DNA of 56,452 nt from an uncultured Lachnospiraceae bacterium (GCA_910589195.1 CAJUTC010000018.1:1-56452); one strand, 5' to 3'. Counted from the stretch's first letter, positions 31,662 through 40,544 are shown. The notes: generated by a model from the letters alone, not told the origin. Translations and numbers: made by a program.

Positions 31662-33683
31662 ATGGAGCAGGGAACCATCCGCATTGGGGGACAGGAGTAT
31701 CTGTTTTACTCATTGCAGACGCTTGTAGTGGGAAGCGGGGCGGCAGGGCTGAATGCCGCGGTTTCGCTTTATAAGGAAGGCCAGAGGGATATTGGCATCC
31801 TTACAGAGGGGAGGCTTATGGGAACCTCCAGGAATACGGGTTCTGATAAGCAGACGTATTATAAACTGACTACCTGTGGCAGTGAGCCGGACAGTGTCCG
31901 CAAGATGGCACAGACCTTATTTGAGGGCCAGGCCATGGACGGGGATTTAGCATTAGCAGAAGCGGCCCTTTCTGTAAGAGGATTTTACCATCTGGTGGAC
32001 ATTGGCGTGCCATTTCCGTGCAATGGGAGCGGAGAGTATGTGGGCTATAAGACGGATCATGATCCAAACCAGAGAGGTACGTCGGCAGGGCCGCTGACCT
32101 CAAAATTTATGACGGAGGCCCTTTGGAGGGAGGCGGATCGGTATCAGATCCCGGTATTTGAAGGATATCAGGTAATTGAGATTCTTACGAAAGATGAGGA
32201 TCATAAGGACAGGATAGGAGAAGTGGTGGGGCGCCGGGCCTGTGGGGTGCTTGCGTTAAACGGCAGGGAAATCCAGGCACGAAACCAGTATACCGTGTTT
32301 GCGGCGGAAAATGTAATTTATGCGGTGGGCGGCGAGGCAGGGATGTATGACACATCGGTATATCCGGTAAGCCAAACAGGCGGAATGGGGCCTGCGTTCC
32401 GAGCAGGCGCGCGAGGGAAAAACCTGACAGAATCCCAGTATGGCATGGCTTCTATAAAATTCCGCTGGAACCTGTCTGGCACGTATCAGCAGGTAATCCC
32501 CAGATATGTGTCCACAGCACCGGACGGCAGTGACGAGAAGGAGTTTTTGGATGAGTATTTTAAAGATACAAAGCGTATGCTTTCCGCTATTTTCTTAAAA
32601 GGCTACCAGTGGCCATTTGATCCAAGAAAGGCCTTGGATTACGGTTCTTCGCTGATTGATATCCTTGTTTACCAGGAGCGTGTGATAAAGGGAAGACGGG
32701 TATTCTTAGATTATACAAAGAATCCGAAAAAAGCGGAACAAAATGGACATTTTGCCCCTGAGCTTCTTGGGAAGGAAGCGTATGAGTACCTGAAAAATTC
32801 AGACGGTCTTTGGGATACTCCCATAGAGCGGTTAGAACATATGAACCCGGCAGCCATCCAGCTATACCGCTCCCACAATATTGATTTATATTCGGAGCTT
32901 CTTGAGATTGCTGTGTGCGCACAGCATAATAACGGGGGACTGGCTGGAAACTGCTGGTGGGAAAGCAACCTGCGCCATCTTTTCCCCGTAGGAGAGGTAA
33001 ATGGAAGCCATGGAGTTTACCGGCCAGGCGGCAGCGCTTTAAATTCCGGCCAGGCAGGAAGTTTGCGGGCCGCCCAGTTTATTGCTCATAAATACACAGG
33101 GCCTGCTATGGATGCGGAAGCTGTGAAACAGTGCTGCGGCGCCCAGATAGAAGCTGCCATTGCCTTTGGAATGGCAGCATTTGACAGAAGCGGAGAAGAA
33201 ATTGACTTAAAAGCAGAGCGGAAGGAATTAGGCGTCAGGATGTCTGAACGAGGCGCGAATATCCGTTCGCTTTCGGGAGTAACGAAAGGGCTAAAGGAAA
33301 ACTGGCTCCAGCAGCAAAGGGTGGAAGAGGCAGTAATCAGCAAACCTGCGGATTTAAAACAATTGTATCGCCTTCGGGATCTTTTGGTAAGCCAGCAGGT
33401 TTATCTGGAGGCCATCGCGGATTATATCCGACGGGGCGGCGCCAGCAGAGGCTCTTATTTGATATATGATCCGAAAGGGACAAAGCCCTTGCCATGTCTT
33501 CCAGAGCTGTTTACGTTTTCCCTAGAGGATAGCTGGATGTCCGGTCAAATCCAGGAGGTGGAATATCATAAGGAAGGCTGTAAGTGCTTTTTCAGGCCTG
33601 TTCGTCCCATTCCGGAAGAAGATAGCTGGTTTGAAAAAGTGTGGAGAGATTGGCGGGAAAACGCATATTATCAATCAATATAG
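31662..33683 (+). CDS. FAD-dependent fumarate reductase/succinate dehydrogenase-like flavoprotein
   Basis: A 673-residue soluble flavoprotein without signal peptide. The FAD-binding motif VVGSGAAGLNAAVSL lies at about residues 22-36, and the family's second FAD segment near the C-terminal part is GEVNGSHGVYRPGGSALNSG (about 445-464). A QHNNGGLAGN segment matches the His of the fumarate reductase active site, but the usual FHPT motif is not seen (SQYGMASIKF instead), so the substrate is not simply fumarate. The extra C-terminal region (about 500-673) resembles the helical domain of FrdA/AprA-type proteins. There are no partner iron-sulphur or membrane subunits nearby. It may reduce the double bond of an unsaturated acid or CoA ester and thus act as electron sink. 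Confidence 0.75.
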   Translation: MEQGTIRIGGQEYLFYSLQTLVVGSGAAGLNAAVSLYKEGQRDIGILTEGRLMGTSRNTGSDKQTYYKLTTCGSEPDSVRKMAQTLFEGQAMDGDLALAEAALSVRGFYHLVDIGVPFPCNGSGEYVGYKTDHDPNQRGTSAGPLTSKFMTEALWREADRYQIPVFEGYQVIEILTKDEDHKDRIGEVVGRRACGVLALNGREIQARNQYTVFAAENVIYAVGGEAGMYDTSVYPVSQTGGMGPAFRAGARGKNLTESQYGMASIKFRWNLSGTYQQVIPRYVSTAPDGSDEKEFLDEYFKDTKRMLSAIFLKGYQWPFDPRKALDYGSSLIDILVYQERVIKGRRVFLDYTKNPKKAEQNGHFAPELLGKEAYEYLKNSDGLWDTPIERLEHMNPAAIQLYRSHNIDLYSELLEIAVCAQHNNGGLAGNCWWESNLRHLFPVGEVNGSHGVYRPGGSALNSGQAGSLRAAQFIAHKYTGPAMDAEAVKQCCGAQIEAAIAFGMAAFDRSGEEIDLKAERKELGVRMSERGANIRSLSGVTKGLKENWLQQQRVEEAVISKPADLKQLYRLRDLLVSQQVYLEAIADYIRRGGASRGSYLIYDPKGTKPLPCLPELFTFSLEDSWMSGQIQEVEYHKEGCKCFFRPVRPIPEEDSWFEKVWRDWRENAYYQSI

Positions 33684-33767
33684 GCAATTGGGAACCGTTC
33701 CCTTAAGTGACAAGTTTGGATGATGGATGAACTAGACCAAAACAGCTTTAAAGCAGTGGCAAAACCT

Positions 33768-33817
33768 GCGTTTGCCTGGTTTGCCATTCCCGTATATTAA
33801 AAGGGGTTCGCAAACGC
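33768..33817 (+). promoter_or_regulatory. Promoter region with paired LacI-like half-sites before the first CoA-transferase
   Basis: GCGTTTGC (33768-33775) and GCAAACGC (33810-33817) are exact inverted copies 42 bp apart, about four helical turns, and flank a TATATT -10 box (33793-33798) whose -35 region is weak. Both resemble halves of the palindrome at 22168. Confidence 0.5.
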
Positions 33818-33862
33818 CAAATTAGAAAATAATTATTTTAAGAAGGAGGAAGGAGAAGGGCA

Positions 33863-35404
33863 ATGAGCAAATTTATGACAGCAGAAGACGCGGTAAAACT
33901 GGTGAAGGACGGCGACAGTATTGCGGTGTCTGGCAACGGCGGGGGAATTATGGAACCGAATTTCCTGTTTGAAGCGCTGGAGGAACGGTTCTTGAAGGAA
34001 GGGCATCCCCGGAATTTAAGCCTTACCCATTCAGCCGGAATTGGTGATAAGGAGAATGGAGGCATCAGCCGGTTTGCCCATGAGGGGATGATCAAGCGGG
34101 TGGTAGGCGGTCATTGGGGATGGTCGCCTAAGATGCAGAAGCTGGCTAATGAAAATAAGATTGAAGCTTACAATATTCCCCAGGGGATTGTGGCTTTACA
34201 GTACCGGGAAATTGCGGCAAAGCGTGTGGGGATCATTACCCAGACTGGTCTTAAGACCTTTGTGGATCCAAGGGTATCAGGAGGCAAGCTAAACGATGTG
34301 ACAAAAGAGGATCTGGTAGAGCTGATTGAGATGGATGGGAAAGAGTGGCTGCGCTATAAAACCTACCCGCTGAATGTGGCGCTTATCCGGGGCAGCATCG
34401 GGGACTCCGAGGGGAATATTTCATTGGAATATGAACCGGCCTATTTGGAGTCGTTAGCGATCGCTCAGGCGGTGCATAACAGTGGCGGAACCGTAATCTG
34501 CCAGGTGAAGTTTTCGGCAAAGGCTGGCTCCCTGGATCCGAAGAATGTGAGAATTCCCGGGATTTTGGTGGATGCGGTAGTCGTATGCCCGGGGCAGGTG
34601 CAGACCATTGAAGGGGAATACAATCCGGCTCTGACAGGAGATTTGAAGATGCCTGTGGATGCCATCCCGCCTATGGTTTTGGATCAAAGGAAAGTGGTAG
34701 CCAGACGGGCGGCTATGGAACTGAAGAAAGGCAGCATAATTAACCTGGGTTTTGGCATGCCTGACGGGGTAGCCAGGGTAGCAGCAGAGGAAGGGATTGA
34801 CGACTATGTGAAAATGACCATTGAGCAGGGGATTATCGGAGGGGTTCCGGCCAGCGGGGCCATCTTTGGTGTGGCGTATAATTCGGATTCCATGATCGAC
34901 GGCCCGTCCCAGTTTGACTTTTACAGCGGCCATGGCCTGGATATGACTTGCCTGGGACTAGCCCAGGCAGACCGTTTCGGAAATGTGAACGTAAGCCGGT
35001 TCGGCTCTACAATCGCAGGCGCCGGAGGATTTATTGATATTTCACAGACCGCGAAGAAATGCGTGTTCTGCGGTACCTTTACAGCGGGCGGACTGAAAAC
35101 AGAAATTAAGGACGGGCAGATCCATATTATTCAGGAAGGAAGAAACCGGAAGTTCTTAAAAGATGTGGAGCACATTACCTTCAGCGGCGATTATGCCAGG
35201 GAAAGCGGGCAGACCGTTCTTTACGTGACGGAGCGGGCTGTGTTTGAGATGACTCCGGAGGGTCTGGTGCTTACGGAGATTGCCCCGGGAGTGGATCTTC
35301 AAAAAGATATTTTAGACCAGATGGACTTTGTGCCGCTGATGCCGAAAGCGCCCAAGCTTATGGATGTCAGAATTTTTTCACCGGAAATCATGGGTCTGAA
35401 ATAA
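33863..35404 (+). CDS. YdiF-type acyl-CoA:acetate/3-ketoacid CoA-transferase, first copy
   Basis: A 513-residue fused alpha/beta family I CoA-transferase that moves CoA from a donor (for example acetyl-CoA) onto an organic acid through a glutamyl-CoA intermediate. The catalytic Glu is in TIEQGIIGGVPASG (about residue 321). N-terminal features: GNGGGIMEPNFL and SLTHSAGIGDKENGG; C-terminal: SFGFGMP-like NLGFGMPDGVARVA and YVTERAVFEMT. The start has AAGGAGGAAGGAG. In this cluster it probably activates the imported acid to its CoA thioester, which would explain the absence of a CoA ligase. A second, related copy is encoded at 37726. Confidence 0.9.
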   Translation: MSKFMTAEDAVKLVKDGDSIAVSGNGGGIMEPNFLFEALEERFLKEGHPRNLSLTHSAGIGDKENGGISRFAHEGMIKRVVGGHWGWSPKMQKLANENKIEAYNIPQGIVALQYREIAAKRVGIITQTGLKTFVDPRVSGGKLNDVTKEDLVELIEMDGKEWLRYKTYPLNVALIRGSIGDSEGNISLEYEPAYLESLAIAQAVHNSGGTVICQVKFSAKAGSLDPKNVRIPGILVDAVVVCPGQVQTIEGEYNPALTGDLKMPVDAIPPMVLDQRKVVARRAAMELKKGSIINLGFGMPDGVARVAAEEGIDDYVKMTIEQGIIGGVPASGAIFGVAYNSDSMIDGPSQFDFYSGHGLDMTCLGLAQADRFGNVNVSRFGSTIAGAGGFIDISQTAKKCVFCGTFTAGGLKTEIKDGQIHIIQEGRNRKFLKDVEHITFSGDYARESGQTVLYVTERAVFEMTPEGLVLTEIAPGVDLQKDILDQMDFVPLMPKAPKLMDVRIFSPEIMGLK

Positions 35405-35475
35405 ATATCTATCCAGGCGACAATAAGAAGGAAACGATGATAATGATAAATAGATGGAAACAGGAGGGATACAAT

Positions 35476-36258
35476 ATGATAGAAGGAATCACGTTGGAGA
35501 AAAAGGAACACTATGCCACATTGATGGTGGATATTCCCAAAACCAGAAATGCCCTCAGCGTGCCGATTGTAGAGTATATGGACACGCTGGTGGATGAGGT
35601 AAAGGCAGACGACAACATTCGTGCCTTAATCATTACCGGAGGCGGGGAGAAATCGTTTGTGGCAGGCGCGGATATTGCCCAGTTGGTGAAGATGAGCCCA
35701 GAGGAGTCACGGTATTCCATCGAAGCAGGGCATAAGCTGTTTTCGAAAATTGAAACCATGGATATTCCGGTGGTTGCCGCGGTAAACGGCTACTGCCTGG
35801 GGGGCGGTCTGGAAATTGCCATGTGCTGTGACATCCGTATTTGTTCGGCAAATGCCAAGTTTGGCCTGCCAGAGATCAATATTGGCATGATTCCGGGATG
35901 GGGCGGTACCCTGCGGCTGTCAAGGCTGATTGGGGAAAGCCGTGCTAAGAATATGCTCCTTAGAGGCAAGATGATTACTGCCCAGCAGGCCTTTGACTAC
36001 GGGCTGATTGCGGAGATGTATGAAGATGTGGCAACCATGCGGCAAAAGGCGGAGGAGCTTGCCGTGGAGCTGGCGTCTAAGGCGCCCCTTACCATGAAAT
36101 TTGACAAAAGACTGGTGTATGACGCGGCAGGCAAGCAGCCTACGGACATTGCCCAGAGAGATGCCATGACACTAGGATTTTTGTTTACAACCCATGACGC
36201 AATCGAAGGCTTAACGGCATTTTTAGAGAAGCGCCCGCCAAAATATGAGGGAAGGTAA
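35476..36258 (+). CDS. Enoyl-CoA hydratase/isomerase (crotonase family)
   Basis: A 260-residue crotonase-fold enzyme. Both catalytic Glu residues are present, in GGGLEIAMCCDIRI (near residue 112) and FGLPEINIGMIPGWGG (near residue 132), as expected of a hydratase rather than a dehydrogenase or decarboxylase; the oxyanion-hole segment GEKSFVAGADI is also seen. AGGAGGGA sets the start at 35476, inside a longer open frame that begins at 35437. Gene order (CoA-transferase, hydratase, cupin, SDR) points to beta-oxidation-like steps on an activated acid. Confidence 0.93.
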   Translation: MIEGITLEKKEHYATLMVDIPKTRNALSVPIVEYMDTLVDEVKADDNIRALIITGGGEKSFVAGADIAQLVKMSPEESRYSIEAGHKLFSKIETMDIPVVAAVNGYCLGGGLEIAMCCDIRICSANAKFGLPEINIGMIPGWGGTLRLSRLIGESRAKNMLLRGKMITAQQAFDYGLIAEMYEDVATMRQKAEELAVELASKAPLTMKFDKRLVYDAAGKQPTDIAQRDAMTLGFLFTTHDAIEGLTAFLEKRPPKYEGR

Positions 36259-36262
36259 GAAG

Positions 36263-36643
36263 ATGAAAAAAATAAATATTTTTAAAGATATTGAAGGAAT
36301 GGAATTCCCTACAGGAAGACGAACCAGAGTGATGTATGGAGAAAATGGGGTGATTAACGGGGAATATTTCTGCCAGGGTTATGTAGTGATATATCCAGGC
36401 GGCTCCATCCCGATCCATGACCATGAAACCATTGAAACGTATACCATCTTAAAAGGCCGGGGAGAAATGACCATTGACGGCGAAACTGAAACGGTAGCGG
36501 AAGGTGATTCTGTATATATTGACCGGAACCTTCCACACGGTCTGGTTAACACAGGCACAGAGGACATGCACATGATGTTTGTGTATGCGCCCAAGATGGT
36601 GGTAGACCATTGGGCACAGGAGATGTCCGGGGAGTTGAAGTAA
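36263..36643 (+). CDS. Cupin-domain protein
   Basis: A small single-domain cupin of 126 residues. Metal-binding residues are visible in the first motif (IPIHDHETIETYTILKGRGE) and in the second (LPHGLVN). It begins 5 nt after the hydratase stop and shares its transcript; GAGGGAAGG (36247-36255) serves as RBS. Cupins of this size act as isomerases, dioxygenases or ligand binders, so the role here is open; a sugar-acid or keto-acid isomerase is one option. Confidence 0.85.
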   Translation: MKKINIFKDIEGMEFPTGRRTRVMYGENGVINGEYFCQGYVVIYPGGSIPIHDHETIETYTILKGRGEMTIDGETETVAEGDSVYIDRNLPHGLVNTGTEDMHMMFVYAPKMVVDHWAQEMSGELK

Positions 36644-36744
36644 GTAGAATGGGGAAAAAGGAATTGCAACCGTTCTGAAATACAAACAATGAAAGTGGCT
36701 GAAAGGAAAAGCGATAGCGTTAAAAAATATAAGGGGAAATCATC

Positions 36745-37512
36745 ATGAAAAAAACGGCAATTGTAACTGGAGGAAGCAGAGGAATCGGGTTTGGGATCGC
36801 AAGGCAGCTTGGGCTGGACGGATACCAGGTGGCAATTCTTGATATCAATGATCCAAAGCAGTACCAGGAAAACCTTAAGGAGTTGGAAAGCTTGGGGATT
36901 GACTATTTGTATGTCCAGGGCAGCACCACCAATAAAGAGGACAGAGAAAACTTCCTGAAACAGACCGTGGAAAAATACGGCGATATTGATGTGCTGGTAA
37001 ATAACGCAGGTGTCGCGCCAAAGGTAAGGCTGGATCTTCTGGAAATGACGGAGGAAAGCTTTGACTATGTGGTGGGCACGAATACAAAGGGAACCATGTT
37101 TATGACCCAGCTTGTAGCCAACCAGATGCTAACGCAGCCAGTGAAAGGGCGCCGCAGAGGAGTGATTGTAAATATCAGTTCCAGCTCGGTTACGGTGTCA
37201 TCCACAAACCGTGGCGAGTACTGTGTATCTAAGGCAGGCGTTGCCATGCTGACCACTCTGTATGCAGACCGCCTGGCGGCAGAGGATATCCAGGTGTATG
37301 AGATCCGGCCAGGTGTGATTGATACAGATATGACTAAGGTGGTACATAAAAAGTACAGTGATTTAATTGAGCAGGGAGCATTTCCGATTGCAAGGTGGGG
37401 AACCCCTCAGGACATTGCGGATGTGGTAAGCGCATTTTGCAGCGAAAAGTTTATCTATAGTACCGGAAATTATATTGATCTTGACGGCGGGTTCCATATT
37501 AAAAAATTGTAA
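36745..37512 (+). CDS. Short-chain dehydrogenase/reductase (3-oxoacyl reductase-like)
   Basis: A 255-residue classical SDR. NAD(P) binding: TGGSRGIGFGIA (8-19), NNAGVAP (about 86-92). Catalytic Ser-Tyr-Lys: Ser in NISSSSV, then the YCVSK pair (Tyr and Lys about residue 155-159). Late motif RPGVIDTDM. The presence of Asp near residue 36 (ILDIND) favours NAD over NADP. It follows the cupin by 100 nt with an AAGGGGAAA site. It probably oxidises or reduces the 3-hydroxyl formed by the hydratase enzymes. Confidence 0.93.
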   Translation: MKKTAIVTGGSRGIGFGIARQLGLDGYQVAILDINDPKQYQENLKELESLGIDYLYVQGSTTNKEDRENFLKQTVEKYGDIDVLVNNAGVAPKVRLDLLEMTEESFDYVVGTNTKGTMFMTQLVANQMLTQPVKGRRRGVIVNISSSSVTVSSTNRGEYCVSKAGVAMLTTLYADRLAAEDIQVYEIRPGVIDTDMTKVVHKKYSDLIEQGAFPIARWGTPQDIADVVSAFCSEKFIYSTGNYIDLDGGFHIKKL

Positions 37513-37554
37513 AAAAACTTGCCGAAAAGATTCGGAACCGACGGTATGAACAAG

Positions 37555-37597
37555 AATCCGCATATGAGTAAACACGTTGTTTTCCTATATGCGGATT
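37555..37597. other. Perfect 11-bp hairpin after the SDR gene
   Basis: AATCCGCATAT (37555-37565) pairs with ATATGCGGATT (37587-37597). There is no U-run after it. The sequence TTTCCTATATG occurs twice (37581-37591 and 37600-37610), the first inside the stem. It might mark the end of the upstream transcript or a processing site. Confidence 0.5.
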
Positions 37598-37625
37598 GTT
37601 TCCTATATGTGGAAAAGGAGAAATA

Positions 37626-37739
37626 ATGACAGAAGAAAGAAGATATTGGCTTGATACGATGCTTACAATCGCCTCCTCAGTTTTAGAGGCGGCAGCCGTA
37701 AAAGCGGAGGCGGGATGGAGGATATATGAAAAAAATTAA
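37626..37739 (+). CDS. Small ORF (37 codons) with strong RBS; N-terminus resembles DUF2264 proteins
   Basis: ATG 37626 is preceded by AAGGAG at a good distance. The 37-residue product starts MTEERRYWLDTMLTIASSVL, close to the N-terminus of DUF2264 proteins, and ends after TGA-free reading at TAA 37737-37739. It overlaps the next CoA-transferase start by 14 nt. It may be a leader peptide that couples translation, or the remnant of a deleted DUF2264 gene. The match is from memory and short. Confidence 0.45.
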   Translation: MTEERRYWLDTMLTIASSVLEAAAVKAEAGWRIYEKN

Positions 37740-39276
37740 GAAAGCCCGGGATGCAGCAGCCATGATTGCTGATGGTTCTAATGTATGGCTGGTCGCGGGC
37801 GGGGGCGGGATCAATGAGCCGTATTACTTTTTAAAGGAGCTGGAAGCGGAATTTCTGGAAAAGGGCCATCCAAGAGCCCTGAACTTGTGGCACAGCGCCG
37901 GGATCGGGGATAAGGAAGGTGGAGGGGCGGATCGCTTTGCCCATGAAGGTATGGTAAAAAAGGTGGTAGGCAGCCATTGGACCTGGTCTGTTAACATGCA
38001 GAAGCTGGCAATGGAAGAAAAGATTGAAGCATATGTGCTGCCACAGGGAACGATGACCCAGATGGCAAGGGAAATCGCGGGAGGGCGTCCGGGAGTGGTT
38101 ACGAAAACCGGACTTGGAACCTTTGTGGATCCACGGGTAGAAGCCGGGGCTATGAACAGCCGATCTAGGGAAAAGCTGTCAGAAGTGGTGGAGCTTTGCA
38201 ACGAAGAGTATTTGCTGTACAAATCAATCCCTATTCATGTGGCCTTAATCCGGGCTACCACAGCCGATGAGGATGGAAACCTGACCTATGAAAGAGAAGG
38301 CATTATACCTGAATGTCTGGCGGCAGCACAAGCGGCAAAAAACAGCGGCGGGATTGTGATTGCCCAGGTAAAGCGGATGGTAAAAAGGGGAACCCTAAAG
38401 CCGCTGGATATCCGGGTGCCCGGGATTTTAGTGGATGCGGTGGTTGTGGATCCAAAGCAGCGCCAGTCTATGATAACCGAATACGATCCAGCCATGTCCG
38501 GAGAGTGCCAGATGGTACTGGAGGAAAAATTAGAACCCATGGAACTGACAGAGCGAAAGGTAATCGCTCGCCGGGCGGCAATGGAAGTGGAAGAAGGGAA
38601 TATTGTAAATCTCGGTTTCGGGATGCCGGCAGGCGTTGCCTCTGTGATTCATGAGGAAGGCGCCAAAGGATATATGAAGCTTTCCGTTGAGCAGGGCATT
38701 ACAGGAGGGATCCCGGCAGGAGGAAGTGACTTTGGACTGGTATATAATCCAGAGGTGATTTTGGAGGCTCCTAGCCAGTTTGACTGGTATGACGGAGGCG
38801 GGCTGGATCTGGCGGTTCTGTCCTTTGCTGAGTTTGACCAGGAGGGAAATGTAAATGTAAGCCGTTTTGGCCACCGGGTAAATGGGGTAGGAGGCTTTAT
38901 TAATATTTCACAGTCCGCCAAGAAAGTAATTTTTGTGGGAACCTTAAAAGCAGGAGGGTTCCGCGCTGGCTTTGCCGGAAATGGCCTGACCATCTTATCT
39001 GAGGGGCGGGTAAAGAAAGCGGTAACTACCGTTTCTCAAATAAGTTTCAGCGGCAGCTACGCAAGAAAACGGGGACAGAAGGTTATGTATGTAACGGAGC
39101 GGGCGGTATTTGAGCTTACCGAACAGGGCGTGGTGCTGACTGAGATTGCGCCGGGAATGGATTTGAAAAAGGATGTCTTAGAGCAGATGGAATTCACCCC
39201 TATTGTAAGTAAACATTTAAAAGAAATGGAACCTGCGCTGTTTTGGAAAGAAAAAATGAAGTTATTTCCGGTTTAG
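37726..39276 (+). CDS. YdiF-type CoA-transferase, second copy
   Basis: A 516-residue family I CoA-transferase, evidently a paralogue of the copy at 33863 with matching motifs throughout: SAGIGDKEGGGADRFAHEGM, SVEQGITGGIPAGG (catalytic Glu near residue 321), VTERAVFEL and LTEIAPGMDL. GGAGG precedes the start. Two such transferases in one cluster suggest two different acids are activated, for example an imported acid and its pathway end product, or that the enzymes form different specificities. A 186-nt gap follows before the LacI gene. Confidence 0.9.
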   Translation: MKKIKKARDAAAMIADGSNVWLVAGGGGINEPYYFLKELEAEFLEKGHPRALNLWHSAGIGDKEGGGADRFAHEGMVKKVVGSHWTWSVNMQKLAMEEKIEAYVLPQGTMTQMAREIAGGRPGVVTKTGLGTFVDPRVEAGAMNSRSREKLSEVVELCNEEYLLYKSIPIHVALIRATTADEDGNLTYEREGIIPECLAAAQAAKNSGGIVIAQVKRMVKRGTLKPLDIRVPGILVDAVVVDPKQRQSMITEYDPAMSGECQMVLEEKLEPMELTERKVIARRAAMEVEEGNIVNLGFGMPAGVASVIHEEGAKGYMKLSVEQGITGGIPAGGSDFGLVYNPEVILEAPSQFDWYDGGGLDLAVLSFAEFDQEGNVNVSRFGHRVNGVGGFINISQSAKKVIFVGTLKAGGFRAGFAGNGLTILSEGRVKKAVTTVSQISFSGSYARKRGQKVMYVTERAVFELTEQGVVLTEIAPGMDLKKDVLEQMEFTPIVSKHLKEMEPALFWKEKMKLFPV

Positions 39277-39350
39277 GAGGATAACGTACCCTTTTCCTTA
39301 TATTAAAAAGCGTTGAGAATGGTGCCACCGCCTCTTTTTACGGCTTTTAC

Positions 39351-39378
39351 TTGATTTTTGAGCATATTTCGGTATGAT
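39351..39378 (+). promoter_or_regulatory. Promoter of the LacI-family gene
   Basis: TTGATT (39351-39356), a 16-nt spacer and TATGAT (39373-39378), 84 nt before the regulator start. No AAACG-type operator is visible here, so strong autoregulation by this motif is not indicated. Confidence 0.5.
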
Positions 39379-39462
39379 AGGGATAGCGTGTCTTAAATTT
39401 CTTTCTGCCAGGAACGGATTTTTAAGTGCACTCCAGGAGAGCAGTCGAAAGGAAAGAGGGAT

Positions 39463-40473
39463 ATGACAACAATCAAAGACGTTGCGAAGCTGGCAGGCGT
39501 TTCAGCAAGTACAGTATCAAGAGCATTGTCAAACCGGGTGTTTGTAGAAGAAGAAACCCGGCAGAAAGTGCTTAAGGCAGTGGAGGAATTGAATTACCGC
39601 CCCAGTGTGTTGGCCAAAGGGCTTCGGGAAGGAAGAAGTCATACGTTGGCGTTTCTGGTTCCAGACATTAACAGCCTGTTTTATCCTATGGTAATGAAAA
39701 GCATGGAACGGTACGCGGCGGAAAAGGGCTACGCGCTGATCTTGTGCAATAATAATGAGAGCATTGAAAATGAGAAAAAAAATATCGCCATGCTGGGAAG
39801 CCGGGGAGTAGACGGCCTTTTGTGTATGAGTACAGAAGACGAGATCCAGCACTTGGTAGAGTTTGAGAAATCTAACAAAATTCCGGTGGTATTGGTAAAT
39901 CGTATGGTTTCCCAGCCAGTGAGCAGCGTATCCTTTGATAATGAATACGGGGGATATTTAATGACCAAGTATCTGCTAGATCAAGGACATACAAAGATTG
40001 CGGGGATGTTCGGGGATTTCGGACGGCAAAGGTTCCGCTCCCGGTACGCAGGCTGTAAGCGGGCTATGGAAGAGTATGGAGTTGAAAACTATAAACAGTA
40101 CTTTATTTACGATGTGGATACGATTGAAGAGGCTTACATAAGAACCAGAGAAATGTTAGACCGGGAAGACCGGCCTACCGCTTTTTTTGCTTCCATGGAT
40201 ATTCTGGCGATTGGGGTTTATAGCGGAATCAACAAAAGAGGACTGAAAATCCCGGAGGATATTTCGGTCGTAGGTTTTGATAATATTTTTATGGCCCAGT
40301 ATATGATCCCTCCTTTGACCACCTATAATGCTCCTGTGGATTTGATGGCCAAGAAAAGTATCGAGTGCGTGCTGGGCCAGATTGAAAACCGGGAGGCTAT
40401 TTGCCAGGTAAATTTGAAGGGCGAACTGGTGGAGAGAGGATCCGTAAAGCGCATGGGCGAAAAAATGGCTTGA
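39463..40473 (+). CDS. LacI-family transcriptional regulator
   Basis: A 336-residue repressor or activator: LacI helix-turn-helix and hinge at residues 1-58 (TTIKDVAKLAGVSASTVSRA, then hinge RPSVLAKGL) and a periplasmic-binding-protein-like effector domain (about 60-330). It lies at the end of the CoA-thioester cluster. LacI-type operators with AAACG cores near 22168, 29940, 31603 and 33768 are natural candidates for its binding sites. The effector should be a sugar or sugar-acid derivative; none can be named. Confidence 0.93.
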   Translation: MTTIKDVAKLAGVSASTVSRALSNRVFVEEETRQKVLKAVEELNYRPSVLAKGLREGRSHTLAFLVPDINSLFYPMVMKSMERYAAEKGYALILCNNNESIENEKKNIAMLGSRGVDGLLCMSTEDEIQHLVEFEKSNKIPVVLVNRMVSQPVSSVSFDNEYGGYLMTKYLLDQGHTKIAGMFGDFGRQRFRSRYAGCKRAMEEYGVENYKQYFIYDVDTIEEAYIRTREMLDREDRPTAFFASMDILAIGVYSGINKRGLKIPEDISVVGFDNIFMAQYMIPPLTTYNAPVDLMAKKSIECVLGQIENREAICQVNLKGELVERGSVKRMGEKMA

Positions 40474-40507
40474 TTTTTATAGGAGATTGCATATAATAAA
40501 AAGGGAA

Positions 40508-40544
40508 AGCGCTGGATGATGGCAAGTTGTCCGGCGCTGTTTTT
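40508..40544 (+). terminator. Rho-independent terminator after the LacI gene
   Basis: AGCGCTGGA (40508-40516) pairs with TCCGGCGCT (40530-40538), one mismatch, followed by GTTTTTG. It ends the transcript of the regulator. Confidence 0.65.

Noticed and set aside
29991..39276. Idea that the CoA cluster is a bile-acid 7-dehydroxylation (bai) operon
   Set aside because: No baiCD/baiH flavin reductases, CoA ligase baiB or BaiF-type (family III) transferase; the transferases here are YdiF-type.
39316..39341. Terminator around GGTGCCACC before the LacI gene
   Set aside because: The pairing leaves an impossibly small loop; the following TTTTT is not enough evidence.
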